DNA from: Alphaproteobacteria bacterium
Lineage (GTDB): Bacteria > Pseudomonadota > Alphaproteobacteria > Rhodobacterales > Rhodobacteraceae
DNA: 7,336 nt
Assembly (NCBI GenBank): GCA_024277955.1
Contig: JAJRUE010000246.1
Location: forward strand, 1-7,336
Reading direction: 5' to 3'
The notes beneath the pieces are model-generated. The model ran no database searches. It saw only the letters and a program-made list of their open reading frames with translations, and had not been told where the DNA came from. Positions 1 to 5,017 of this stretch are shown in pieces (positions within the stretch are counted from its first letter, which is position 1; each line of letters starts with the position of its first letter). A program made the position numbers and the translations under genes.

Positions 1-218
1 GCCGCCGCCTGGCCCAGCGCACAGGCCTTGACGTCCTGGCCGTAATCGGTGATCCGGCCGTCGTTCACGCGGATGTCCACGGTCACGGTGGATCCGCACA
101 ACGGCGAGCGGCGCTTGACGCTGGCGTCGGGATCGTCCAGCCGGTCGGTCCGGGGCATGTCGGCGGCCAGTTCGAGGATCCTGCCGGAATAAAGTTTGAT
201 CAGATCGCTGTCGCTCAT
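1..218 (-). CDS. IscU/NifU-N-like iron-sulfur cluster scaffold protein, N-terminal part (runs off left edge)
   Basis: Translating leftward from the ATG at 218 gives 72 codons open to the window edge, beginning MSDSDLIKLYSGRILELAAD. The family (COG0822, NifU N-terminal domain) builds [2Fe-2S] clusters on three conserved cysteines in the cytoplasm and passes them to apoproteins. Two are visible: C41 in S-P-L-C-G-S and C66 in K-A-C-A-L-G-Q-A; the third would lie beyond the edge. The stretch L-D-D-P-D-A-S-V-K-R-R-S-P-L-C-G is typical of the alphaproteobacterial branch rather than classical IscU. The residue after the first C-G is Ser (S43) where classical IscU has the Asp of C-G-D, so cluster transfer may differ. 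A good Shine-Dalgarno (GAGGGA, 224-229) precedes the start. The gene is divergent from hisI and shows no visible isc or suf partner. Family assignment is good; the exact role is inferred. Confidence 0.85.
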   Translation of the reverse strand, partial: MSDSDLIKLYSGRILELAADMPRTDRLDDPDASVKRRSPLCGSTVTVDIRVNDGRITDYGQDVKACALGQAA

Positions 219-285
219 GGCTTTCCCTCGGGGCCGGTTTCGAAATAGATAGGACAGACTGGCGCGCAGGAAAAGGACCAATGCT
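219..285. promoter_or_regulatory. Divergent intergenic region between the IscU-like gene and hisI
   Basis: These 67 bases must hold the start signals for both outward-facing genes. Ribosome binding sites are clear: AGGAAAAGGA at 268-277 for hisI and, on the opposite strand, GAGGGA at 224-229 for the IscU-like gene. The only AT-rich patch is at 240-252 and contains TAGATA (246-251), usable as a -10 element rightward; its complement TATCTA could serve leftward. No convincing -35 box is present in either direction, so the promoter call is weak and only the ribosome binding sites are well supported. Confidence 0.4.
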
Positions 286-645
286 ATGGGTTTCGATCCG
301 CAGGACTTGCAATATGACGACGCCGGGCTGATCCCGGCGATCGCCCAGGATGCCGACAACGGCGACGTGCTGATGATGGCCTGGATGAATGCGCAGGCCG
401 TGGCGCAAACGCTCGAAACCGGGCGCGTCACCTACTGGTCGCGGTCGCGGCAGGCCTTCTGGGTCAAGGGCGAAACGTCGGGGCATGTGCAGGATCTGGT
501 GGAAATGCGGATCGATTGCGACCGCGACTGCCTGCTGGTGCTGGTGCGCCAGACCGGCCCGGCCTGCCACACCAACCGGCGCAGCTGCTTTTATACCGCG
601 GTGCGCGAGGGCCGCGAAGTCGAACTGATGCGCCCCGAAGCTTGA
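286..645 (+). CDS. hisI: Phosphoribosyl-AMP cyclohydrolase
   Basis: This 119-residue cytoplasmic enzyme opens the adenine ring of phosphoribosyl-AMP, the third step of histidine biosynthesis. The whole single-domain fold is present: L15-I-P-A-I-A-Q-D near the N-terminus, the W/Y-M-N segment A32-W-M-N, the signature Y50-W-S-R-S-R-Q and W59-V-K-G-E-T-S-G. The metal sites are intact: Asp77, Asp79 and Asp81 (D-C-D-x-D, Mg2+), and Cys78, Cys94 and Cys101 (C-x15-C-x6-C, Zn2+), with the closing G-P-A-C-H-T-N-R-R-S-C-F-Y. Length fits stand-alone HisI; no HisE domain is fused, so phosphoribosyl-ATP pyrophosphatase must be encoded elsewhere. The ATG at 286 follows AGGAAAAGGA at good spacing; the ATG at 281 is out of frame. 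No other his gene is visible, so it looks monocistronic and ends just before a strong hairpin. Confidence 0.97.
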   Translation: MGFDPQDLQYDDAGLIPAIAQDADNGDVLMMAWMNAQAVAQTLETGRVTYWSRSRQAFWVKGETSGHVQDLVEMRIDCDRDCLLVLVRQTGPACHTNRRSCFYTAVREGREVELMRPEA

Positions 646-651
646 AGCCTG

Positions 652-690
652 TCGCCCCGGATCGTAGCCGCCGCTACGCGTCCCGGGCGA
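652..690 (+). terminator. Strong hairpin directly downstream of hisI, possible terminator without a T-run
   Basis: The hairpin begins six bases after the hisI stop. The outer arms 652-661 (TCGCCCCGGA) and 681-690 (TCCCGGGCGA) pair at nine of ten positions with one C-C mismatch. The inner arms 663-668 (CGTAGC) and 673-678 (GCTACG) pair perfectly around a CGCC loop. The following bases (AGTGAATTCG) contain no T-run, so it is not a textbook intrinsic terminator. It may end hisI transcription in a Rho-assisted way or protect the mRNA 3' end. Confidence 0.5.
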
Positions 691-693
691 AGT

Positions 694-739
694 GAATTCG
701 ATCAGACGCGACATGCTCTGGTCACCTGATCGAAAGTTC
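694..739. repeat. Inverted repeat, 9-bp perfect arms extended to 12 bp with a bulge
   Basis: TTCGATCAG (697-705) is the exact reverse complement of CTGATCGAA (726-734), with 20 bases between. Beyond a two-base bulge (735-736), GAA at 694-696 can also pair with TTC at 737-739. An 8-bp direct repeat CGCGACAT (707-714 and 739-746) is interleaved. The arms are less GC-rich than the surroundings, so this is not a simple composition effect. It could be a regulator-binding site or an RNA hairpin. Confidence 0.55.
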
Positions 740-776
740 GCGACATTGAATTTCCGCCCCCCGGATCGCTTGCGAC

Positions 777-819
777 CCGGTTCGCGCCCGACCCCGCCCC
801 CCAGGCGGGCGCGAATTGG
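777..819 (+). repeat. Long GC-rich stem-loop (stem A)
   Basis: TTCGCGCCCG (781-790) and CGGGCGCGAA (806-815) are perfect reverse complements around a 15-base loop. The stem extends outward by two G-T wobble pairs and two C-G pairs (777-780 with 816-819), 14 pairs in all. The 3' arm sequence CGGGCGCGAA occurs again at 896-905, allowing a competing fold. A smaller hairpin (761-780, TCGC/GCGA flanked by CCGG/CCGG) abuts and overlaps its 5' end. Role unknown. Confidence 0.55.
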
Positions 820-879
820 TGGTGCCGTTTCAAGAAGGAGCGACGTTGCACTCGTGAAAACCCCCGCGCAGATGTCAGA

Positions 880-902
880 GCGCCCCCCTCGGGGCCGGGC
901 GC
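880..902 (+). repeat. GC-rich stem-loop (stem C), competing with a long-range pairing
   Basis: GCGCCC (880-885) pairs with GGGCGC (897-902), and CCC (886-888) pairs with GGG (892-894) around a TCG loop, leaving CC (895-896) bulged. Positions 890-907 can instead pair with 779-796 at 17 of 18 positions (only A791-C895 fails), so this hairpin and stem A are both mutually exclusive with that longer helix. There is no T-run downstream. Confidence 0.5.
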
Positions 903-1012
903 GAACCTCGCCTTGCACCCGGTTTCCAACGATGGGGATTGCGACTCTACTCCACCAGCCGCCACCCCCCCTGCGCCACCAGCCCGAAAGGCACAATATC
1001 TCAGAGGTTTGG

Positions 1013-1049
1013 GGCGCGCCGGCAAATATCGTTTCCCTCGGCGCGCCGG
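1013..1049. repeat. Direct repeat of GGCGCGCCGG, 27 bp apart
   Basis: GGCGCGCCGG occurs at 1013-1022 and again at 1040-1049. Its 8-bp core is a palindrome, so the copies can also pair as a hairpin. The spacer holds an AT-richer patch (CAAATATCGTTT) in an otherwise very GC-rich leader. The repeats lie 64-100 bases upstream of the start at 1113, where a promoter and operator would be expected. Function is inferred from position only. Confidence 0.45.
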
Positions 1050-1100
1050 TCGCGGTTAGACTGGGCCTGCCGCGCGCGCGGCGCATTTCAGATGGCAACC

Positions 1101-1105
1101 GGGGA
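1101..1105 (+). promoter_or_regulatory. Ribosome binding site that fixes the start at 1113
   Basis: GGGGA lies seven bases before ATG 1113. The alternative in-frame ATG at 1092 has only CGCATTTCAG before it, with no Shine-Dalgarno match, and would place seven extra residues in front of the signal peptide. This decides the start in favour of 1113. Confidence 0.6.
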
Positions 1106-1112
1106 CAGTTTC

Positions 1113-1886
1113 ATGGGTATTTCGGGTCGGGGCCTTTCGGGCGTTCTGCTGGCGGCGGCGATCGCACTGCCGGCGGTGGGGCCGGCGGCAGCACAGGACA
1201 GCAACGCGCAATCCGGGTTCGACCCGCGCGAACCCTGCGCCAAGGTGCTGGAACGCGACGATGTCCTTGGCAAGGTGATGCTGGCGTCCTGGGTCTACGG
1301 CTATCTGGCGGCGGCGCAGGGCGCGCAACGCCCCGTCGACACGGCCAATATCCGCGTGATGCTGCGCAACATCTCGAAGGCCTGCGCCACCAATGGCGAG
1401 CGTTCGGTGCTTTCGCTGGTGCAGGCCAGCCGCCCGGCCCCGGCCAGCCAGCCGGGCAGCCAGGCCGACGCGCGCGCGATGCTCGAACGTTTCCTGGCGC
1501 CGGATGCCGATATCGCGGCGCTGTCGCAGGTGCTGTTTCCCAGCGCAGCCGACGTGCGCGCGCTCTATCGCGACCCGCTGGCCAGCCAGATCGTGCGTGA
1601 CCTGCTGCCCCGGTTCAAGCCCGGCGTTCGGTTTTCGCCCAAGCCCGGCCAGGACAGCCTGATCGTGGCGCATGCCACCACCGACCAGCTGATCGACGGC
1701 GACGCGGTGCTGCGCGACTTTCCCGGCGGCTACAAAGAGGTGCTGAGCTACATGAACCGCGGCATCCCGATCGTGCGCTTCAAGTTCGTCGAAAACGGCA
1801 AGACCACGGGGCTGGCCTTTGACGGTCTGGTCTTTGTGAACGGCCACTGGGTGCTGATCCCCAAACCCTGGCGCTATCTGGAATAG
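1113..1886 (+). CDS. Exported, probably periplasmic protein of unknown function, two-domain architecture
   Basis: The product is 257 residues. A Sec signal peptide is clear: short basic start (R6), hydrophobic core about 8-22, and a signal-peptidase-I-type site after A25-A26-A27; there is no lipobox cysteine. The region about 36-105 is a small helical domain with two cysteines, C42 and C91, that could form a disulfide, and the segment W60-V-Y-G-Y-L; this resembles HdeA or Rap1a-type small periplasmic domains, a tentative match. A Pro/Ser/Gln-rich linker (about 106-117) leads to a second domain ending in G229-K with beta-like strands A235-F-D-G-L-V-F-V-N-G-H-W-V-L-I-P-K-P-W. I do not recognise the protein and assign no function. 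ATG 1113 is preferred over in-frame ATGs at 939 and 1092 because GGGGA (1101-1105) precedes it at seven bases and the signal peptide starts there. It converges with gluQ, 13 bases away. Confidence 0.85.
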   Translation: MGISGRGLSGVLLAAAIALPAVGPAAAQDSNAQSGFDPREPCAKVLERDDVLGKVMLASWVYGYLAAAQGAQRPVDTANIRVMLRNISKACATNGERSVLSLVQASRPAPASQPGSQADARAMLERFLAPDADIAALSQVLFPSAADVRALYRDPLASQIVRDLLPRFKPGVRFSPKPGQDSLIVAHATTDQLIDGDAVLRDFPGGYKEVLSYMNRGIPIVRFKFVENGKTTGLAFDGLVFVNGHWVLIPKPWRYLE

Positions 1887-1899
1887 GGCCACACCCTCA

Positions 1900-2745
1900 T
1901 TACGCCAGCCCCACCAGGCGGCGGATGTCGGCGGGGGTCGCGCCTTCGGCCCGGTATTTCGCGATGGCGCGTGCATCGTCGCGCTTGGCCAGCCGCTTGC
2001 CGCTGTCGTCGCGGATCAGCCGGTGGTGGTGGTAGACCGGCACCGGCAGGCCCAGCAGCCCTTGCAGCAGGACGTGGATGAAGCTGGCCTCGAACAGATC
2101 TTCGCCGCGCACCACGGTATCGATGCCCTGCGCCGCGTCGTCGATGGTGACGGCCAGGTGGTAGGACGCCCCCCAGCCGGGGCGCGCCAGCACCACGTCG
2201 CCGACCTGTTCGCACATCCAAGCCGGATCCAGCCGGTGGCGGCCCCGGTGGGCGGGGCAGGTTTCGATGACCTCCGGCATTTCCTCAAGCCGCTCCAGCG
2301 CGCGCGCCATATTCAGGCGCAGCGCATCGCCCTCGCGCCGGTCCGCGCGCGCGCGGTGGCGGCAGGTGCCGGGATAGACCCGCCCGTCGGGGCCAAAGCG
2401 CGCGCCCCCTTCCTGCGGCGCGCCGGCGGCGGCTTCTATGTCGCGCCGCTTGCACGAACAGGGAAAAACCAGCCCCATGTCGCCAAGCCGGGCCAGGGCG
2501 GCGGCGTAGTCAGCCAGATGCTCTGACTGACGCCGAACCGGGGTGGGCCAGTCGAGCCCCAGCCAGTGCAGGTCGTCGAAAATCTGTTGTTCCCAGTGGC
2601 GCCGGGCGCGGCCCTGGTCGATGTCCTCGATGCGCAGCAGGAAGTCGCCGCCGGCGGCGCGCGCCATGTCATCGGCCAACAGCGCCGAATAGGCATGGCC
2701 CAGGTGCAGCGGGCCGGTTGGCGAAGGGGCGAAACGGGTGCGCAT
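1900..2745 (-). CDS. gluQ: Glutamyl-Q tRNA(Asp) synthetase
   Basis: GluQ-RS (YadB) activates glutamate and attaches it to the queuosine base at position 34 of tRNA(Asp), giving glutamyl-queuosine; it is a truncated GluRS paralogue without the anticodon-binding domain. The 281-residue length fits. Class I signatures are present: R4-F-A-P-S-P-T-G-P-L-H-L-G-H (HIGH-type, H14-L-G-H17), the glutamate-binding R38-I-E-D-I-D, and a KMSKS-type G249-K-R-L-A-K-R-D. The zinc site typical of the family is complete: C96-x-C98, Y124 and C128. The protein ends shortly after the KMSKS loop, excluding a full GluRS. An in-frame TGA sits immediately before ATG 2745, so no longer start exists, yet no good Shine-Dalgarno is seen. 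It lies 91 bases downstream of trmFO on the same strand and may be cotranscribed with it. Confidence 0.95.
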   Translation of the reverse strand: MRTRFAPSPTGPLHLGHAYSALLADDMARAAGGDFLLRIEDIDQGRARRHWEQQIFDDLHWLGLDWPTPVRRQSEHLADYAAALARLGDMGLVFPCSCKRRDIEAAAGAPQEGGARFGPDGRVYPGTCRHRARADRREGDALRLNMARALERLEEMPEVIETCPAHRGRHRLDPAWMCEQVGDVVLARPGWGASYHLAVTIDDAAQGIDTVVRGEDLFEASFIHVLLQGLLGLPVPVYHHHRLIRDDSGKRLAKRDDARAIAKYRAEGATPADIRRLVGLA

Positions 2746-2784
2746 TCAACCGATTATGCCGATGCGCCACCGCTGGGCAAGGCG

Positions 2785-2807
2785 CCGTTTTCCTTCAAGG
2801 AAAACGG
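2785..2807. repeat. Perfect 23-bp palindrome with core TCCTTCAAGGA, trmFO-gluQ junction
   Basis: Positions 2785-2795 (CCGTTTTCCTT) and 2797-2807 (AAGGAAAACGG) are exact reverse complements around a single central C at 2796, an 11-bp symmetric arm. As RNA on the minus strand it would fold after the trmFO stop and before gluQ. The arm carries four T/A pairs but no T-run follows, so it is not a standard terminator. It may be a partial terminator, an mRNA-stabilising hairpin, or a repeated extragenic palindrome. Confidence 0.65.
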
Positions 2808-2809
2808 TC

Positions 2810-2830
2810 CGAAATCCTTGAAGGATTTCG
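2810..2830. repeat. Second perfect palindrome with core TCCTTGAAGGA, seven bases after the trmFO stop
   Basis: CGAAATCCTT (2810-2819) and AAGGATTTCG (2821-2830) are exact reverse complements around a central G at 2820. The core TCCTTGAAGGA matches that of the palindrome two bases away (TCCTTCAAGGA) except for the central base, so the two look like related repeat units. Read leftward it begins seven bases after the trmFO stop codon, the usual position of an mRNA 3'-end hairpin. Confidence 0.65.
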
Positions 2831-2836
2831 CCGCCC

Positions 2837-4183
2837 TCAGACCGGCGATCGGTCCAGCCAATCCTGCCAGGCGGCCTTGGCCCGGTCGGTATAGGCCTTG
2901 TAGCGGTCGCGCCGCCCGCGCCGGCCGCCCTTGAGCCCCTCGACCGGGCGGAACAGGCCGAAGTTCACGTTCATCGGCTGGAATGTCCTGGCCTCGGCCC
3001 CGCCGGTGATGTGGTGGATGAGCGCGCCCATGGCGCTGTCGGGCGGCGGACCGGGCAGCGCATGGCCCAGAAGTTCCGCCGCCGCCAGCCGCCCCGCCAG
3101 AAGCCCCATCGCGGCGCTTTCCACATAGCCTTCGACCCCGGTGATCTGACCGGCAAAACGGATATGCGGACGGCTCAGCAGGCGCATCTGGTCGTCAAGC
3201 AGCGTCGGCGAATTGATGAAGGTGTTGCGGTGGATGCCGCCAAGGCGCGCGAAACGGGCATTCTCAAGACCGGGAATCATCCGGAAAACAGAGACTTGCG
3301 CGCCGTGCTTCATCTTGGTCTGAAAACCGACGATGTTATACAGCGTGCCCAGCTTGTTGTCGCGGCGCAGTTGCACCACCGCATAGGCCTTTTCGTCGGG
3401 CCGGTGCGCGTTAGTCAACCCCACCGGCTTCATCGGCCCGTGGCGCAGGGTTTCGCGGCCGCGCTCGGCCATCACCTCGATCGGCAGGCAGCCGTCGAAA
3501 TACCCGGCGGTTTCGCCTTGGTGGAACTCGGTCTTTTCGGCGGCGAGAAGCGCGTCGATGAAGGCTTCGTATTGGTCGCGGTTCATCGGGCAGTTGATAT
3601 AGGCGCGCTGCTGTTCCGGCGTGTCGCCCTTGTCGTAGCGCGACTGTTCCCAGGCCACGGTCATGTCGATGCTGTCGGCGTGCACGATCGGCGCGATGGC
3701 GTCGAAAAACGCCAGGCTGTCCTGGCCCGCCTCGGCGGCGATCGCGCGCCCAAGCCGGTCCGATGTCAGCGGCCCGGTGGCGAATATCCAGTGGCCCTCA
3801 TCGGGCAGATCGGTGATTTCGCGGGTGTCGAGCGTCACCTTCGGGTGCGCCAGCAGGCGCCGGGTGACGCCCTGGGAAAAGGCTTCGCGGTCCACTGCCA
3901 GCGCGCCACCCGCCGGCAGCGCGTGGGCATCGGCCATTTCCATGATCAACCCGCCCGCGGCGCGCATTTCCCAGTGCAGCAGCCCGACCGCGTTCTGTTC
4001 GTCGTCGTCGGACCGCAGCGAGTTCGAACAGACCATTTCCGCCAGGTTGCCGGTCTTGTGGGCGAAGGTGGCGACCTTGGGGCGCATTTCGTGGATCACC
4101 ACGTTCACGCCCATGTTCGCGGCCTGCCAGGCGGCTTCGCTACCGGCCATGCCGCCGCCGACGATGTGTAGGGTCTTGTCCAT
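2837..4183 (-). CDS. trmFO: Methylenetetrahydrofolate-tRNA-(uracil-5-)-methyltransferase TrmFO
   Basis: TrmFO is a cytoplasmic flavoenzyme that methylates U54 in the T-loop of tRNAs, taking the carbon from 5,10-methylenetetrahydrofolate with reduced FAD. From ATG 4183 the product is 448 residues, normal for the family. It begins with the dinucleotide-binding motif I7-V-G-G-G-M-A-G-S-E and continues with E32-M-R-P. The two cysteines implicated in catalysis in Bacillus TrmFO appear to correspond to C52 (E-M-V-C-S-N-S-L-R-S) and C232 (F-D-G-C-L-P-I-E). Further hallmarks are Y195-I-N-C-P-M, the K-M-K-H-G-A-Q stretch and the C-terminal N-V-N-F-G-L-F. The frame stays open up to a GTG at 4255, and in-frame ATGs occur at 4192 and 4201; 4183 is chosen because the FAD motif then sits at the usual distance from the N-terminus, though no start has a strong Shine-Dalgarno. 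gluQ follows downstream. Confidence 0.96.
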   Translation of the reverse strand: MDKTLHIVGGGMAGSEAAWQAANMGVNVVIHEMRPKVATFAHKTGNLAEMVCSNSLRSDDDEQNAVGLLHWEMRAAGGLIMEMADAHALPAGGALAVDREAFSQGVTRRLLAHPKVTLDTREITDLPDEGHWIFATGPLTSDRLGRAIAAEAGQDSLAFFDAIAPIVHADSIDMTVAWEQSRYDKGDTPEQQRAYINCPMNRDQYEAFIDALLAAEKTEFHQGETAGYFDGCLPIEVMAERGRETLRHGPMKPVGLTNAHRPDEKAYAVVQLRRDNKLGTLYNIVGFQTKMKHGAQVSVFRMIPGLENARFARLGGIHRNTFINSPTLLDDQMRLLSRPHIRFAGQITGVEGYVESAAMGLLAGRLAAAELLGHALPGPPPDSAMGALIHHITGGAEARTFQPMNVNFGLFRPVEGLKGGRRGRRDRYKAYTDRAKAAWQDWLDRSPV

Positions 4184-4253
4184 GGCCGCCATGTAGGGCA
4201 TCGGCCGCCGATTGGAAAGAGACAGCAGCGCAATCCAGCGACCAAGCGGCCGC

Positions 4254-4282
4254 ACCGGGCCGCAGGCATCGGCCGGCCCGGT
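4254..4282 (-). terminator. Stem-loop downstream of the DoxX-like gene, possible terminator without a T-run
   Basis: ACCGGGCCG (4254-4262) and CGGCCCGGT (4274-4282) form a perfect 9-bp stem around an 11-base loop, 36 bases past the stop of the membrane-protein gene in the direction of its transcription and upstream of trmFO. No T-run follows on the minus strand, and in such GC-rich sequence stems of this length can arise by chance. It could separate the two transcripts, which would leave only 70 bases for a trmFO promoter. Confidence 0.4.
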
Positions 4283-4303
4283 CGGGACAGCGCCCGGGCA
4301 GAA

Positions 4304-4324
4304 GCGTTCAGGAGGCGTTCAGGA
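4304..4324. repeat. Tandem direct repeat GCGTTCAGGA, 11-bp period
   Basis: GCGTTCAGGA occurs at 4304-4313 and 4315-4324, one base apart. The second copy covers the stop codon of the membrane-protein gene (TGA, complement of 4319-4321). It may simply be a small slippage duplication at the gene end. Confidence 0.5.
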
Positions 4325-5017
4325 TGCGATCACGTCGTCGACAAAGATGTTTTCACCGCCCGCCGCCTGCGCGGCCACAAGGCGGCTCGCGCCGGGGGTG
4401 TCGCGCCCGTCGCGGCCCAGGCTCAGCACCTCGGCGCCGGTTTCGGACGTCATCCTGGCCGGAACGGTCGGCACGCTCGGGGCCTGTGCCGTCGCGGCGG
4501 CAGCCACGGCGACCTTGGCCGCATCTTTTGCAGGCCGGACCGGCGCAGGCGTCGCCACGCGGCGCGGCACCACCGCCGCCCCCGGCACGATGCGGCGCGC
4601 CCGCGGCGTGCGGCGGATCATCTTGCGCCGCGCGGTCGAGCGCGGCGTCGATTGCACATAGGTCAGCATCAGCGCCCCGATCAGCGTCAGGTCGCGCCAG
4701 AAATTCCCGGCCGAAATCGGCCCCTCGGCGGAAAAATTGACAATGTAGCTGGACCAGAAGGTCACCAGCCCCAGCAGTAGCGCCGCCGGGCGCAGCCAAA
4801 GCCCGGTCATCACCAGATAGGCCAGCGCAAAGATCACCGCCCTGCCCACCATGTCGGCCTGTTCGCCCGGCATCACCATCGAAAACAGCGGCGTGGCGCT
4901 GGTCCCCGACACCAGCCCGATCGACACGCCCACGAAATACGAGGCAATCAGAACGCGGATCAGGTTCTGGCCCGACTGGCCAAGGTTTTCCTGCGGCTTG
5001 TTTCCGGCGGCAGCCAT
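4319..5017 (-). CDS. DoxX-like four-helix inner-membrane protein with basic Ala/Pro-rich C-terminal tail
   Basis: From ATG 5017 the product has 232 residues. Four hydrophobic segments are visible at about 19-38, 58-75, 78-95 and 107-122, with the pattern N105-F-W-R-D-L-T-L-I-G-A-L before the last helix, as in the DoxX/DoxD-like fold; this is a resemblance rather than a firm family call. After helix 4 comes a strongly basic stretch (about 124-153, many Arg/Lys), expected to stay cytoplasmic, then an Ala/Pro/Val-rich, probably disordered tail. The very end is distinct again (G221-E-N-I-F-V-D-D-V-I-A-S). DoxX proteins usually end soon after helix 4, so the roughly 110-residue tail is unusual. 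ATG 5017 has an upstream AGGGA (complement of 5026-5030, eight bases away); the longer in-frame start at 5110 adds a region unlike a membrane protein and overlaps the palindromes. It lies downstream of gyrA. Function unknown. Confidence 0.8.
   Translation of the reverse strand: MAAAGNKPQENLGQSGQNLIRVLIASYFVGVSIGLVSGTSATPLFSMVMPGEQADMVGRAVIFALAYLVMTGLWLRPAALLLGLVTFWSSYIVNFSAEGPISAGNFWRDLTLIGALMLTYVQSTPRSTARRKMIRRTPRARRIVPGAAVVPRRVATPAPVRPAKDAAKVAVAAAATAQAPSVPTVPARMTSETGAEVLSLGRDGRDTPGASRLVAAQAAGGENIFVDDVIAS

Larger units (their letters stand above)
646..1112. other. 467-bp gap without a convincing gene, rich in inverted repeats and C-tracts
   Basis: No reading frame here has protein-like composition, a ribosome binding site or a recognisable product. 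The stretch holds the hairpin at 652-690, an inverted repeat at 694-739, a small hairpin at 761-780, a long stem at 777-819, another at 880-902, and a GGCGCGCCGG direct repeat at 1013-1049. Five runs of five to seven C occur at 757-762, 797-802, 861-865, 883-888 and 965-971. It must also contain the promoter of the gene starting at 1113, but I find no good -35/-10 pair; TTGCAC occurs at 846-851 and 913-918 without a matching -10. It could be a long 5' leader, an unannotated structured RNA, or decayed sequence. I could not match it to tRNA, tmRNA, RNase P, SRP or 6S RNA by eye. Confidence 0.6.

Noticed and set aside
781..803. Possible G-quadruplex on the minus strand (G6, G4, G3 runs)
   Set aside because: Only three separate G-runs lie close together; the other G-runs of the region are too far away for a normal four-run quadruplex.
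702..1025. 107-codon minus-strand frame in the gap after hisI
   Set aside because: Gly/Ala/Arg-rich, no ribosome binding site, no recognisable motif; open frames of this size are common in such GC-rich sequence.
692..1600. 302-codon plus-strand frame beginning after hisI with GTG
   Set aside because: Its second half overlaps the exported-protein gene in another frame, and its Pro/Arg-rich composition is not protein-like. The frame used from 1113 has a signal peptide and sensible domains.
1887..1899. Bidirectional terminator between the two convergent genes
   Set aside because: Only AGGG/CCCT four-base pairing is possible around 1886-1898, too weak to call.
1056..1976. 306-codon minus-strand frame opposite the exported-protein gene
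   Set aside because: His/Arg/Gln-rich mirror frame; it also overlaps the end of gluQ and lacks a start signal.
3011..4171. Long open frame on the plus strand, 386 codons, opposite trmFO
   Set aside because: It is the antisense of a certain trmFO; composition is rich in Arg, His, Gly and Val as expected for a mirror frame in GC-rich DNA, with no family resemblance.
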